Assembly: GCA_041859095.1 (NCBI GenBank)
Contig: JBHEKY010000027.1
Span: forward strand, 1-64,000
Reading direction: 5' to 3'
DNA from: UBA1422 sp041859095
GTDB taxonomy: Bacteria > Bacillota > Clostridia > Peptostreptococcales > Anaerovoracaceae
Length of the DNA: 64,000 nucleotides
This document shows, in pieces, positions 16,670 to 26,069 of the stretch. The notes under the pieces are model-generated. The model was not told where the DNA came from. It made no database searches and saw nothing but the letters and a program-made list of their open reading frames with translations. The position numbers and the translations under genes were made by a program. The first letter of the stretch is position 1. Every line of letters starts with the position of its first letter.

Positions 16670-18817
16670 ATGTTCTTAGCCAAAAACAACATCATTGTAA
16701 AATTAGACCGGGAAACCCCGGTGGAATACGCCATCTTAAATCCAGTGGCAGGTAATTTTGACCTTATGAATGAGGCAGAATACAACCAATACCAGGAAAT
16801 CGAAAAAGGTAACCAAGAAAACTCGGAGTTGACCTCAAGCTTAGTCGAGTATCTTTTGGAGAGAGGGTATGCCTTCACAAGTGAGGATGCCTACGAAGCA
16901 TCCCGAAAAGCCTCTTACGCAGAATTCAAAAACGAAGTGCAGGATGCCCAGGTTCAGCTGATGTTGATCCCCACTTATGCCTGCAATCTGGCATGCACTT
17001 ACTGTTTCCAGCACGGCATCGACGGACGGCCCCAAATGATTTCCAAAGAAATCGTTGACAGCTTTTTTGACTATGCCAGGGTGGAATTTGCCGATGCCAA
17101 AGTGAAACCGTTTATCACTTTGTTTGGCGGAGAACCTTTAATAAATTCAAAAGCGCAGCGAGAAATCATCGAACATATCGTAGATCATTGTGCCGACGAA
17201 GGATATGAGATTGCCGCCGTCACCAACGGATACGATTTTGCGGAATATGTGGAGTTACTTTCGAGAGCCAAAATCAGAGAAATTCAATTTACCTTGGATG
17301 GTAGTGAAACAGTGCATGACAGTAGGCGGATGACCGCCAACAAGAAAGGCACGTTTCATCGGGTCATCAAGGGTATGGAAAAAGCCATAGCACAAGGGGT
17401 TCCCATCAATCTGCGATCAGTTATTGATAAAGAAAATGTCGATGATTTGGTTGCGCTGGCACAGCTCATGGATGACAGGGGATGGCTGGATTTGCCCCCT
17501 CAATTGTTCAAGACCCAAATTGGACGGAATTACGAATTGTTCGAGTGCTACGAAAAACCACAGCATTTGTTCACTCAAGTCGAACTCTGGGCCTATGTGG
17601 CAAAACTGGCAGAAGAACATCCCGTCCTTAAGAGATTTCACCGTCCTGATTTCATGGGTATCCGATACCTGGTGGACACAGGAGAAATGTATTTGCCCAG
17701 CTTTGACACCTGCCCAGCCGCCAAAACCGAATGGGTTTTTGACCTTTATGGCGACATCTATGGATGCACCGCCAGTTGCGGGCGGGAAGACTTTAAACTG
17801 GGAACCTTCTGGCCGGAAGTCACAAAAAAGGAAGAAGCTATACAAACCTGGAAAAACAGGGATGTCACGAATATAGAAAAATGTAAAGATTGTAAGTACG
17901 ACATTGTTTGCGGTGGTGGATGTGGTGTGATGGCAGCCAATCGTCATGAGGGCAAAATTTTGTCGCCTGACTGTCGACCCATTCAGGAATTGTATGACAT
18001 CGGACTGAATTTCTACAATGAAGAAATTCATGGCTTGATGAAAGACGAAGAAACCGAAGCATTGAATAGTCCCAAAATAAGCAACCAGGAAACCACCCAA
18101 AGCGGGTGTATGATTTGTGGCGAGCCGCTGATTTATGCAGGAGAGGCAACTACAAAAAGTTGCGGCATTTGCGGTGAAATCTTTCAATCCAACGTCAGTT
18201 GTGTCAACGGGCATTATGTCTGCGACAATTGCCACCGGGGAGATACTTTGGACCACATGGAGACCTTGTTGATAAAATCCTCAGAAACAAATCCCATACT
18301 GCTGGCGGATCGAGTTTTTCACTTGCCTACCATGAAAATGCATGGGCCGGAGCATCACAGTATGGTGCCTGCGGTGTTGGAAACAGCACATCAGAATTTG
18401 CTGGGGATTCGGGATGTCAATAAAATCAGAGAAACCATCAGCAGAGGCAAGGATATCAAAGGAGGCAGTTGTGGCTACCACGGAACCTGTGGCGCCTGCG
18501 TTGGAACCGGTATTGCTGAATCAGTCTACCTTGGAGCGAAACCCAGTTCTAAAGAAGAACGTGGCAGCGCAATGCGGGCAACCGGCAGCGCGCTTTTGGC
18601 CATCAGCGAGTTTGGAGGTCCTTTGTGCTGCAAGCGTGACAGCATCGCGTCCATCGAAAATTATATGACAAACAGCGACCGTTTTGCAGAAGCCGAACCG
18701 GCGACGTACCTCTGCAGTTTTTCAAAATATAATAAAGGATGCCTAACCACGGACTGCCCCTATTTTCCGAAGGCAGCCCGGCATACGGATTCGAATAGGA
18801 GGAATCAAAATGAGTAA
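16670..18817 (+). CDS. Radical SAM-SPASM peptide maturase fused to a Cys-rich DUF5714-like domain
   Basis: A 715-residue two-part protein; ATG 16670 is preferred because TTGGAGG occupies the earlier TTG. Residues about 1-90 may be a peptide-recognition region. The radical SAM core has CNLACTYC (C105, C109, C112) and FGGEPL. A SPASM region follows (CPAAKTEW, YGCTASCG, KCKDCKYDIVCGGGCG, PDC). From about residue 480 a second Cys-rich domain carries zinc-ribbon-like pairs (SGCMICGEP, KSCGICGE, YVCDNCHRG), then GGSCGYHGTCGACVG and GGPLCCKRD. This tail resembles DUF5714, named from memory. The N-terminal half is typical of peptide-modifying radical SAM enzymes. Together with the preceding peptide it forms the core of a putative RiPP locus. 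Confidence 0.8.
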   Translation: MFLAKNNIIVKLDRETPVEYAILNPVAGNFDLMNEAEYNQYQEIEKGNQENSELTSSLVEYLLERGYAFTSEDAYEASRKASYAEFKNEVQDAQVQLMLIPTYACNLACTYCFQHGIDGRPQMISKEIVDSFFDYARVEFADAKVKPFITLFGGEPLINSKAQREIIEHIVDHCADEGYEIAAVTNGYDFAEYVELLSRAKIREIQFTLDGSETVHDSRRMTANKKGTFHRVIKGMEKAIAQGVPINLRSVIDKENVDDLVALAQLMDDRGWLDLPPQLFKTQIGRNYELFECYEKPQHLFTQVELWAYVAKLAEEHPVLKRFHRPDFMGIRYLVDTGEMYLPSFDTCPAAKTEWVFDLYGDIYGCTASCGREDFKLGTFWPEVTKKEEAIQTWKNRDVTNIEKCKDCKYDIVCGGGCGVMAANRHEGKILSPDCRPIQELYDIGLNFYNEEIHGLMKDEETEALNSPKISNQETTQSGCMICGEPLIYAGEATTKSCGICGEIFQSNVSCVNGHYVCDNCHRGDTLDHMETLLIKSSETNPILLADRVFHLPTMKMHGPEHHSMVPAVLETAHQNLLGIRDVNKIRETISRGKDIKGGSCGYHGTCGACVGTGIAESVYLGAKPSSKEERGSAMRATGSALLAISEFGGPLCCKRDSIASIENYMTNSDRFAEAEPATYLCSFSKYNKGCLTTDCPYFPKAARHTDSNRRNQNE

Positions 18818-20093
18818 CAAGATAGAATATGTCAATGGGGAACGTTTGGTTGAGTTAATTAAAACCAGCAAATTACCTGTCATCGTCGACTATTTTTCTG
18901 AGGAATGTCCGCCCTGTGAGGTGCTGGCACCTATTTTTGAAAAAATGTCTGAAAAATACGGAGATTATATCAGGTTCGTCAAAATTATGCGGCAGGACAA
19001 TCGGGAAACCGCATTGGGCATGGGCGTGGCCGGTAGCCCCACTGTACTTTTCTTTAAAGAAGGCCAGGAAGTAGGCCATCGCCTCAGCGGATTTATGACG
19101 AAACCGCAAGTTAGAATCGCTATAGAAACCATTCTTGGAGATGTGCTGCCACCGGTTGCCATAGAGAGGGTGGATTGCGACCTGTTGATTCTTGGCGGCG
19201 GGCCTGCCGGATTGACTGCTGGGTTATACGCAGGACGGGCAAAACTGAATACAATCATCGTGGAAGCTAGTATCTGTGGGGGACAAATCGCTACCACCAA
19301 TCATGTTTCCAACTACCCGGGGACAGAAGGAACCACCAACGGCAAAGCGCTTGCAAACAATATGAAAGAGCAGGCATTATCCTTTGGAGTCAGAATAGAT
19401 GACCTAAAAGAAATTAACAGCGTAACCTTGGCAGGCCCTGACAAAGTGGTGGTCACCGAAGACACGGAGTATCATGCAAAAGCCATTATTTTGGCAACCG
19501 GTGCCAGACCTAGGCCTTTGGATGCGGAGGGTTCGGATGACTATAAAGGACGGGGTGTCCATTACTGCGCCACCTGTGACGGCGCAATGTACGAAGATTC
19601 GGACGTGCTGGTCATCGGAGGTGGCAGTGCTGCCATTGAAGAGGCAATCTTTTTAACCCGCTTTGCCAACCATGTAACCATCGTTCACAGAAGAGAGGGA
19701 TTCCGTGCCGCGCAGATGGAATTGGATGAAGCCATGGCAAACGAGAAAATTACCATGATGACCAACAAAGTGGTGAAAGAAGTCATCCCTGGTGAATTCG
19801 TGCTCAAAGAAGTGGTGCTGAAAGATGTGAAGACCGATGAAGAAACTGTCCTTCCTGCATCAGGAGTCTTTGTGTATGTGGGCAATGACCCGCAGACTGA
19901 ATTATTTAGTGGCCAAATTGGACTTGACCAAACCGGATATATCGTTGCCGGAGAAGACACCAACACCACAATGGCAGGGGTATTTGCCGCTGGAGATGTT
20001 CGTACAAAACCGCTTCGTCAGGTAGCAACCGCAACTTCCGATGGTGCCGTAGCTGCCATCATGGCAGAAAAATATATCCAACTCGTCAAATAA
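18810..20093 (+). CDS. Thioredoxin-thioredoxin reductase fusion
   Basis: A 427-residue fusion. Residues 1-110 are a thioredoxin fold with active site C33-P-P-C36 instead of the usual CGPC. Residues about 120-427 are a flavoprotein reductase with FAD motif ILGGGPAGLTAGLYAGRA, active-site CATC in YCATCDGAMYE, NADPH motif VIGGGSAAIEEA, and C-terminal FAD motif FAAGDV. It overlaps the radical SAM fusion gene by 8 bp, so it belongs to the same operon. It would transfer NADPH electrons to disulfides, possibly those of the Cys-rich peptide or the radical SAM clusters. Confidence 0.9.
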   Translation: MSNKIEYVNGERLVELIKTSKLPVIVDYFSEECPPCEVLAPIFEKMSEKYGDYIRFVKIMRQDNRETALGMGVAGSPTVLFFKEGQEVGHRLSGFMTKPQVRIAIETILGDVLPPVAIERVDCDLLILGGGPAGLTAGLYAGRAKLNTIIVEASICGGQIATTNHVSNYPGTEGTTNGKALANNMKEQALSFGVRIDDLKEINSVTLAGPDKVVVTEDTEYHAKAIILATGARPRPLDAEGSDDYKGRGVHYCATCDGAMYEDSDVLVIGGGSAAIEEAIFLTRFANHVTIVHRREGFRAAQMELDEAMANEKITMMTNKVVKEVIPGEFVLKEVVLKDVKTDEETVLPASGVFVYVGNDPQTELFSGQIGLDQTGYIVAGEDTNTTMAGVFAAGDVRTKPLRQVATATSDGAVAAIMAEKYIQLVK

Positions 20094-20106
20094 TGTGGGA
20101 TTGTGG

Positions 20107-20127
20107 TATAATATAAGAATCTTATAT
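20107..20127 (+). promoter_or_regulatory. Promoter -10 with overlapping inverted repeat before superoxide reductase
   Basis: TATAAT (20107-20112) overlaps the dyad ATATAAG-AAT-CTTATAT (20111-20127). The -35 match is weak (CGTCAA, 17 bp upstream). An operator at the start site is plausible. Confidence 0.4.
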
Positions 20128-20150
20128 CACATTGAAACGGAGGAAAAAAC

Positions 20151-20537
20151 ATGTGTAGAGAACCAAAATTTTATGTATGCAAGCATTGTGGAAACATGGT
20201 AAATATGCTTCACGAAAGTGGCGTAAAGATGATTTGCTGCGGCGATGAAATGACAGAACTGGTAGCGAATACCACAGATGCCGCTGTTGAGAAGCATGTA
20301 CCTGTCATCACAGTGAAGGACGATATTGTGACAGTTACCGTAGGTAGCGTTCCCCATCCCATGACACCGGAACACAAAATCGTCTGGATTTATCTGCAGA
20401 CCGAAAAGGGAGAGCAACTGAACTGCGTTGATACGCAGGACGTGGCCGAAACCACTTTCAAACTGACAGACGGAGACAAAATCATTGCAGCTTTCGAGTA
20501 TTGCAATCTTCATGGTCTTTGGAAGGCAACCGTATAA
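20151..20537 (+). CDS. dfx: Desulfoferrodoxin (superoxide reductase)
   Basis: A 128-residue protein with the N-terminal desulforedoxin iron centre (YVCKHCG and ICCG cysteines) and the catalytic neelaredoxin domain. Ligands are recognisable as VEKHVPV, SVPHPM and YCNLHGLW (Fe-Cys and His). It reduces superoxide to peroxide without making O2, as in anaerobes. It follows the thioredoxin fusion by 57 bp and may have its own promoter. RBS CGGAGG. Confidence 0.95.
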   Translation: MCREPKFYVCKHCGNMVNMLHESGVKMICCGDEMTELVANTTDAAVEKHVPVITVKDDIVTVTVGSVPHPMTPEHKIVWIYLQTEKGEQLNCVDTQDVAETTFKLTDGDKIIAAFEYCNLHGLWKATV

Positions 20538-20589
20538 TCCCTATTTGCGGCTTTCCAACCAGCATGACCCAAATGGTAGAAACAAATGA

Positions 20590-20615
20590 AACGACAGGGA
20601 AACCTGTCGTTTTTC
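20590..20615 (+). terminator. Intrinsic terminator
   Basis: AACGACAGG, GAAA tetraloop, CCTGTCGTT, then a T-run. It separates superoxide reductase from the Rrf2 gene. Confidence 0.9.
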
Positions 20616-20700
20616 TTTGCGGAAGCGTGGTCCGATGATGCGATACTTGAAATGACATCTCTACGATGGCAGAATCGATGAAAACCAAAGCTGTAGTCTA

Positions 20701-20729
20701 TTGCAATTACTTAATATTTCCGCTATAAT
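20701..20729 (+). promoter_or_regulatory. Promoter of the Rrf2-family gene
   Basis: TTGCAA (20701-20706), 17-bp spacer, TATAAT (20724-20729), 45 bp before the ATG. Confidence 0.65.
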
Positions 20730-20774
20730 CGTTTTTGTGAATGGATTGATACATTCCAATCCCTGGAGGGTAAG

Positions 20775-21188
20775 ATGCTACGATTAAATAAAATGACGGA
20801 TTACGCAATTCGCGTGGTTCGCGCCATATACTTAGATCCCGACAAGGTTGTGACGTCTGTCGTCATTTCCGAGCGGGAAAATGTGCCTCTACCAATTTTA
20901 TTTAAGGTTCTTCGAATTTTAAACACAGCAGGCATCATTACTTCAAGACGGGGACGAGGCGACAAGGTGGGCGGATACGAATTGATGGTTGATCCGGCGA
21001 AACTTACGCTATTGGATCTCATCCAAGTGGTGCAAGGAGATGTATTTCTCAGTGATTGCTTGCAAGACGAGAAAGTTTGCTGCCATCGAAACAGCTGTGG
21101 AGTCCATGTAGAAATGCAACGAATCAATGACGTGCTTCGGAAGGAATGCGCCGCCAAGTCCATTAAGGAATTGGTGGAAACCGACTAA
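20775..21188 (+). CDS. Rrf2-family transcriptional regulator, probably Fe-S
   Basis: A 137-residue regulator with an N-terminal winged helix (MTDYAIRVVRAIYLD, LPILFKVLRILNTAGIITSRRGRGGY-like wing) and cysteines in DCLQDEKVCCHRNSC that could ligate a 2Fe-2S or related cluster. Relatives sense Fe-S status, NO or redox state. It stands alone behind a terminator, next to superoxide reductase and the radical SAM operon, which are plausible targets. Confidence 0.85.
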   Translation: MLRLNKMTDYAIRVVRAIYLDPDKVVTSVVISERENVPLPILFKVLRILNTAGIITSRRGRGDKVGGYELMVDPAKLTLLDLIQVVQGDVFLSDCLQDEKVCCHRNSCGVHVEMQRINDVLRKECAAKSIKELVETD

Positions 21189-21264
21189 GCAAGAAAGCAG
21201 AGATTCCCGCAAAAAGTCAAACAAGCTATATTTTGATGAGGTGAATGGCACAACATGCGACCGA

Positions 21265-21290
21265 CCGACCCATAGATTGGGTCGGTTTTA
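21265..21290 (+). terminator. Intrinsic terminator
   Basis: CCGACCC, ATAGATT loop, GGGTCGG, then TTTTATTATTT. It lies after the Rrf2 gene. Confidence 0.85.
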
Positions 21291-21414
21291 TTATTTGTGT
21301 TTGACGATAGGCTACTAACCTGTCCAGATTCTATATATCCGATAGAAAAAGTGATATAATAATAAGGATAGCATTGCTCGGAAAATCGGAGGATCTGTTG
21401 GAAGGGAAGGCTAC

Positions 21415-22674
21415 ATGAACATAGGATATGCCTGCCTGGCGGTAGGGGTCAAAGAGACACAAATCAAAGGCTGTACCATGGGTAACGTAACCGATTCCCG
21501 GATTGCAGAACTCACCGAACAGAACCTTTCCTCGTTGGGCAGGATGCTCGACTATAATGGAGAAATGGGGATTCGCCTGTTTCGAATGAGCTCGGATATT
21601 ATCCCTTTTGGGGGAAACCCGGTGAACACTCTGGACTGGTCGGTGGCATTTGCGCCACAGCTCGCTGCTTTGGGGGATAAAGCCAAATCCTTGGGAATTC
21701 GGCTTTCTATGCACCCCGGTCAATACTCTGTCCTCAACTCCCCTCGCAGAGACGTGGTTGAGGCTACCATCCGTGACCTGGATTACCATGCAACCTTCAT
21801 GGATGCCATGGGGCTTGGCAGTGAAAACAAAATCATCCTCCATGTAGGGGGAGGTTACGAAAACCACCGTGAGGCTTTGGAACGGTTTGCCCTCCATTCG
21901 GAAGAGCTTACTCCCCAAATAAAAAACAGATTGGTGATAGAAAACGACGAACGGATTTTTAATATTGAAGAAGTGCTGGAATTATCTGAAGTAGTCAAGC
22001 TGCCGGTCGTGTTTGATATTCTCCACCATCAGGCTAACCCAAGCGCGCCTGCAGGCTCGCCGGAAACCTGGATTGCTGCTGCCTCAAAATCTTGGGCCCC
22101 ATCAGATGGGCCGCCCAAACTGCACTATTCCCAACAGGACAAAGACAAAAAAATTGGAGCGCATTCTGTAACCATTTCCCTCGAAGGATTTTTGGAATTC
22201 ATTGAAATAATCAAACCTTATGACCCAGATGTTATGTTGGAAGTCAAAGACAAAAACCTTTCCGTTGTCAAGTGTATGAATGCTTTGGCAGACGACAAAA
22301 AAATAAGCAGATTGGAGCAAGAATGGGGACGATATAAATATAATGTGCTGGAGCATGCGCCAAACGGTTACCAAAGTATCCGGCAGCTTTTAAAAGAAAA
22401 GGACACATACCCAGTCAAAGATTTTTACGGCAAAATCGAAGCCTCCTTGGGCACCTCAGTGACAGACGGGAATGCGAGAAACGCCGCAGAGCATGTCTGG
22501 GGATATTTCAAAGACCAGGCAGAGATCATAGAAAAGGCAAGATTTGAACGTTTGTTAGCTGAGTTTGGAAACAAAAAGAACTCAGCAGCGGCCATGAAGA
22601 TATTTTTGTTGAAATTACAGGACAAATATGAAGATGAATATCTGAAACAATCCCTGTATTTCTATTTACCATAA
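21415..22674 (+). CDS. uvsE: UV damage endonuclease UvsE
   Basis: A 419-residue TIM-barrel endonuclease of the UVDE family, with NIGYACLAVG at the start, RLFRMSSDIIPFG, SMHPGQYSVLNSP, LHVGGGYENHREAL, ENDERIF, FDILHHQANP and MLEVKDKN. It nicks DNA 5' to UV photoproducts and some other lesions. The C-terminal 100 residues extend beyond the catalytic core. It is a single gene. Confidence 0.93.
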   Translation: MNIGYACLAVGVKETQIKGCTMGNVTDSRIAELTEQNLSSLGRMLDYNGEMGIRLFRMSSDIIPFGGNPVNTLDWSVAFAPQLAALGDKAKSLGIRLSMHPGQYSVLNSPRRDVVEATIRDLDYHATFMDAMGLGSENKIILHVGGGYENHREALERFALHSEELTPQIKNRLVIENDERIFNIEEVLELSEVVKLPVVFDILHHQANPSAPAGSPETWIAAASKSWAPSDGPPKLHYSQQDKDKKIGAHSVTISLEGFLEFIEIIKPYDPDVMLEVKDKNLSVVKCMNALADDKKISRLEQEWGRYKYNVLEHAPNGYQSIRQLLKEKDTYPVKDFYGKIEASLGTSVTDGNARNAAEHVWGYFKDQAEIIEKARFERLLAEFGNKKNSAAAMKIFLLKLQDKYEDEYLKQSLYFYLP

Positions 22675-22784
22675 ACTGAAGAAATACAAAAATGGTATGG
22701 AATACAGCCGTTTCCTGTGATATATTATCCTTTAAGCCATAAAACCCAACGACCACATACCACCACCGGAAAGAAAGGAACCAA

Positions 22785-23699
22785 ATGGGTAACCAGAACA
22801 ATGTGATTGAGCAGATCAACAGACTAAAAAAAGAAAAAAACGCCATCATCCTGGCGCATTATTATCAGAATGATGAGATCCAGGAAGTGGCGGATTATAT
22901 TGGAGACTCCCTTGAATTGAGCAAAAAGGCGGCCAATACCGACGCCGATGTCATCGTGTTTTGCGGTGTCCGTTTCATGGCGGAGACTGCAAAAAGCCTA
23001 TCCCCCGACAAAATGGTGCTGCTGCCTGCCGAGGACGCCGGTTGTTTGATGGCGGATATGATTTTGCCGGAAGATGTGCTAGCCATGAAAAAAGAACATC
23101 CCGCTGCCGCAGTGGTTTGTTATGTGAATACCACCACAGACATCAAGGCGGTCAGCGATTACTGCGTCACCTCATCCAATGCAGTGAAAGTAGTTCAAAA
23201 CGTTCCCGAAAAAGAAATCATTTTCGTGCCGGACATGAATCTGGGAAAGTACGTGGCAGAGCGGGTTTCCGAAAAAACCTTCTATTTCTTTGAAGGGTTT
23301 TGCCCCACCCACCACTTTATTCGGCCGGAAGAAGTGCTGGCCATCCGGGCTTCGGACCCAGACGGTGAAATCATGGCTCACCCAGAGTGTCAGCCAGATG
23401 TTCTAAAACTAGTAGATTTTGTAGGAAGCACAGGACAAATGGTTCAGCATGCAAAAGACACTCCCAACAAAAAGATTATCGTATGTACCGAAAAAGGTAT
23501 TTTATACAGGTTGCGCAAGGATAACCCAGATAAAGAGTTTATTCTGTTGTCACCCAACCTAATTTGCCCCAACATGAAAAAAATCGACCTGAACATTCTT
23601 CTGGAATCATTGAACAAGATGCAGTATCAAATTGAAGTGGACGAGGACATGCGAGTCAAGGCACTGGTTGCTTTGGATCGAATGCTGAAATTTGCGTGA
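22785..23699 (+). CDS. nadA: Quinolinate synthase
   Basis: A 304-residue 4Fe-4S enzyme. AHYYQNDEIQEVADYIGDSLELSKKA is the family start. The cluster cysteines are in CGVRFMAETAK, and CPNMKKI and HPECQPDVL are also present. It condenses iminoaspartate with DHAP to make quinolinate for NAD. It is first in nadABC. Confidence 0.97.
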   Translation: MGNQNNVIEQINRLKKEKNAIILAHYYQNDEIQEVADYIGDSLELSKKAANTDADVIVFCGVRFMAETAKSLSPDKMVLLPAEDAGCLMADMILPEDVLAMKKEHPAAAVVCYVNTTTDIKAVSDYCVTSSNAVKVVQNVPEKEIIFVPDMNLGKYVAERVSEKTFYFFEGFCPTHHFIRPEEVLAIRASDPDGEIMAHPECQPDVLKLVDFVGSTGQMVQHAKDTPNKKIIVCTEKGILYRLRKDNPDKEFILLSPNLICPNMKKIDLNILLESLNKMQYQIEVDEDMRVKALVALDRMLKFA

Positions 23700-23724
23700 G
23701 CATGAAAACTGAGGTAACAAAGAA

Positions 23725-25200
23725 GTGAATTATGATGTAATCATCGTCGGTGGAGGGATTGCAGGATGCTATGCTGCACTTTCTTTTGATCCGACCGTCA
23801 AGGTTTTGATTTTAACCAAAGAAAACTTTGAAGAGTCTAACACCTATCTAGCACAGGGCGGCATTGCGGCCGTTATCGACAAAGATGACAAAACCAGCTA
23901 TCATGTCCGGGACACCCTCGTTGCTGGCGCTGGAATCAATGATATTTCGGCAGTCCGCACCATTGTGGAAGAAGCAGAAAACAACATTCACATTCTTCAT
24001 GAGCTGGGTGTCAATTTTGACGAGGAGTCCGGAGAGTATGCGTTGACACGGGAAGGCGGCCATAGTCGCGACCGTATATTACACATCGACGGAGATGCCA
24101 CAGGAGCGGGACTCATCAGAGCACTGGTACCGGAGCTGCGCCAACGCAAAAACATCTTTATCAAAAAGAGCTTTTGCCTGGATCTGATTGTGGAAGATTA
24201 CAAGTGCAAAGGCATACGGGTTCTGGATGAAAATCAATATATAGTAGAAATCTACTCCCAGGCTGTGATTTTGGCTACGGGTGGCGTAGGAATGGTTTAC
24301 GGTGTCACAACCAATGCGGCCACTTCAACTGGAGACGGAATTGCAGTTGCTGCAAGGGCAGGGGCAGAAATCATCGACATGGAATTTATTCAATTCCATC
24401 CTACAGTTTACTATTCTGAGGAGCGCCAACGTTTCCTGATTTCGGAGGCAGTTCGGGGAGAAGGGGCTTTGCTTCGCAACATCAACAATGAGCGATTCAT
24501 GCCACTGTATGACGAGCGAGCAGAACTGGCCCCCCGGGATGTGGTTTCCAGGGCTATTCTTGAAGAAATGGAAAAGACCAACGCGAAATTTGTTTATCTG
24601 GATGCCACCGTGATTCCCAAAAAGCACCTGTTGAAACGATTTCCAACCATCAATCGAAAGTGCCTGGAATACGGTGTTGACATTACCAAGGATTTCATTC
24701 GCGTGGCTCCGTCACAGCATTATTGCATCGGCGGTATTAAAACTGACACTTATGGAAGAACCAATATGGCTGGCTTGTACTCCTGCGGTGAGACAGCTTG
24801 CACCGGACTTCATGGTGCGAATCGACTGGCCTCTAACTCCCTTCTTGAAGGGGTGGTTGTGGGAAAACGAACAGCCGAATCGATTCAGGCAAGCTTGATA
24901 CCAGTGGAATATGAAGAAGAAAAGCAGATTTGTCAGAAACAGGACGACGCCGGCAATTTTGATGATGCAAGAGAGCAGATTCAAAATATTATGCTGAAAT
25001 ATGCGGGCATTATCAGAACCGAAGCGGGGCTTCGGGAAGCCAAAAAGCAGCTTTCAAAAGTCAATGATGAATTGACAGCCAGGGCCACATTCAGCAGAGC
25101 ATACTTCGAAACAATGAATATCCTTTTGGTTGCCGGATTGATTATCAATCATGCGCTGAAACGAAAAGACAGCATTGGCACCCACTACATGCTTAAGTAA
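23725..25200 (+). CDS. nadB: L-aspartate oxidase
   Basis: A 491-residue FAD enzyme (VIIVGGGIAGCYAAL at the N-terminus, NTYLAQGGIAAV, GGHSRDRILHIDGDATG, FHPTVY, RGEGALLRN, GLYSCGETACTGLHGANRLASNSLLEG). It oxidises aspartate to iminoaspartate for NadA. It starts with GTG, GAGG upstream. It is second in nadABC. Confidence 0.96.
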   Translation: MNYDVIIVGGGIAGCYAALSFDPTVKVLILTKENFEESNTYLAQGGIAAVIDKDDKTSYHVRDTLVAGAGINDISAVRTIVEEAENNIHILHELGVNFDEESGEYALTREGGHSRDRILHIDGDATGAGLIRALVPELRQRKNIFIKKSFCLDLIVEDYKCKGIRVLDENQYIVEIYSQAVILATGGVGMVYGVTTNAATSTGDGIAVAARAGAEIIDMEFIQFHPTVYYSEERQRFLISEAVRGEGALLRNINNERFMPLYDERAELAPRDVVSRAILEEMEKTNAKFVYLDATVIPKKHLLKRFPTINRKCLEYGVDITKDFIRVAPSQHYCIGGIKTDTYGRTNMAGLYSCGETACTGLHGANRLASNSLLEGVVVGKRTAESIQASLIPVEYEEEKQICQKQDDAGNFDDAREQIQNIMLKYAGIIRTEAGLREAKKQLSKVNDELTARATFSRAYFETMNILLVAGLIINHALKRKDSIGTHYMLK

Positions 25201-25215
25201 CAAGGAGAAAACATC

Positions 25216-26052
25216 ATGGAATGGTATCTTTTGGACGAAAAAATCAAAGGCTGGCTGGCAGAAGACTTGCCCTACGGGGATGTGACTTCTGATCCACTTT
25301 TTTCGGACGAGCACACTTGCACTGGAAATTTTGTTGCCAAAGAAGATGGGTGCATCGCTGGGCTTTTGGTTGCGGAAAGGGTTTTCCGAGTTTTGTCGGA
25401 AGACGTGGTTATGACGATTTTGGTTGAAGAGGGTAGCAGGGTTAATAAAGGAACCACCATAGCCAAAATCAGTGGTTTGACACGGGACATCCTCAAGGGA
25501 GAACGCCTGGCATTAAACTTAATGCAACGGATTTCCGGCATTGCTACCATGACGCGAAAATACGCTGACCAACTGGAAGGAACCAACACCAGGATCGTGG
25601 ATACTCGAAAAACTACACCGGGGCTTCGGGAACTGGAAAAGTATGCCGTTCGAATGGGCGGTGGATATAACCATCGATTCAATCTTTCTGACGGCGTGAT
25701 GCTGAAGGATAACCACATTGAGGCCGCGGGCGGTATCACCAAGGCGGTGAACCAGGTGCGGGCAAGCCTTTCCCATATGACCAAAATCGAAGTGGAAGTC
25801 GAAGACTTGTTCCAGTTTGAAGAGGCTATGGCTGCTGGAGCAGAAGTCATATTGCTGGACAATATGGATACTAAGACTATGGCCAAAGCGGTTTCCATGA
25901 AACGGGGGAATGTGATCATAGAAGCTTCCGGGAACATCACCCTGGATCGGCTTGCCGAAATCGCGGCGACCGGGGTGGACATTATTTCCTCCGGCGCATT
26001 GACCCATTCCGTCAAGGCTTTGGACATCAGTCTTGATTTACAAAAGGTTTAG
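25216..26052 (+). CDS. nadC: Nicotinate-nucleotide pyrophosphorylase
   Basis: A 278-residue quinolinate phosphoribosyltransferase: EDLPYGDVTSD start, ALNLMQRISGIATMTRKY, DTRKTTPGLRELEKYAVRMGGGYNHRFNLSDGVMLKDNHI, then EVEVED and LLDNMD. It completes de novo nicotinate mononucleotide synthesis. No NAD repressor is adjacent. Confidence 0.97.
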   Translation: MEWYLLDEKIKGWLAEDLPYGDVTSDPLFSDEHTCTGNFVAKEDGCIAGLLVAERVFRVLSEDVVMTILVEEGSRVNKGTTIAKISGLTRDILKGERLALNLMQRISGIATMTRKYADQLEGTNTRIVDTRKTTPGLRELEKYAVRMGGGYNHRFNLSDGVMLKDNHIEAAGGITKAVNQVRASLSHMTKIEVEVEDLFQFEEAMAAGAEVILLDNMDTKTMAKAVSMKRGNVIIEASGNITLDRLAEIAATGVDIISSGALTHSVKALDISLDLQKV

Positions 26053-26069
26053 AGAAAGCAGGTACAAAT

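Noticed and set aside
17417..18256. 279-residue open frame on the minus strand inside the radical SAM fusion gene
   Set aside because: Mirror frame of a gene with clear SPASM motifs; no ribosome site or recognisable domain.
25272..26027. 251-residue minus-strand open frame inside nadC
   Set aside because: Ser/Thr-rich shadow of a well-defined gene.
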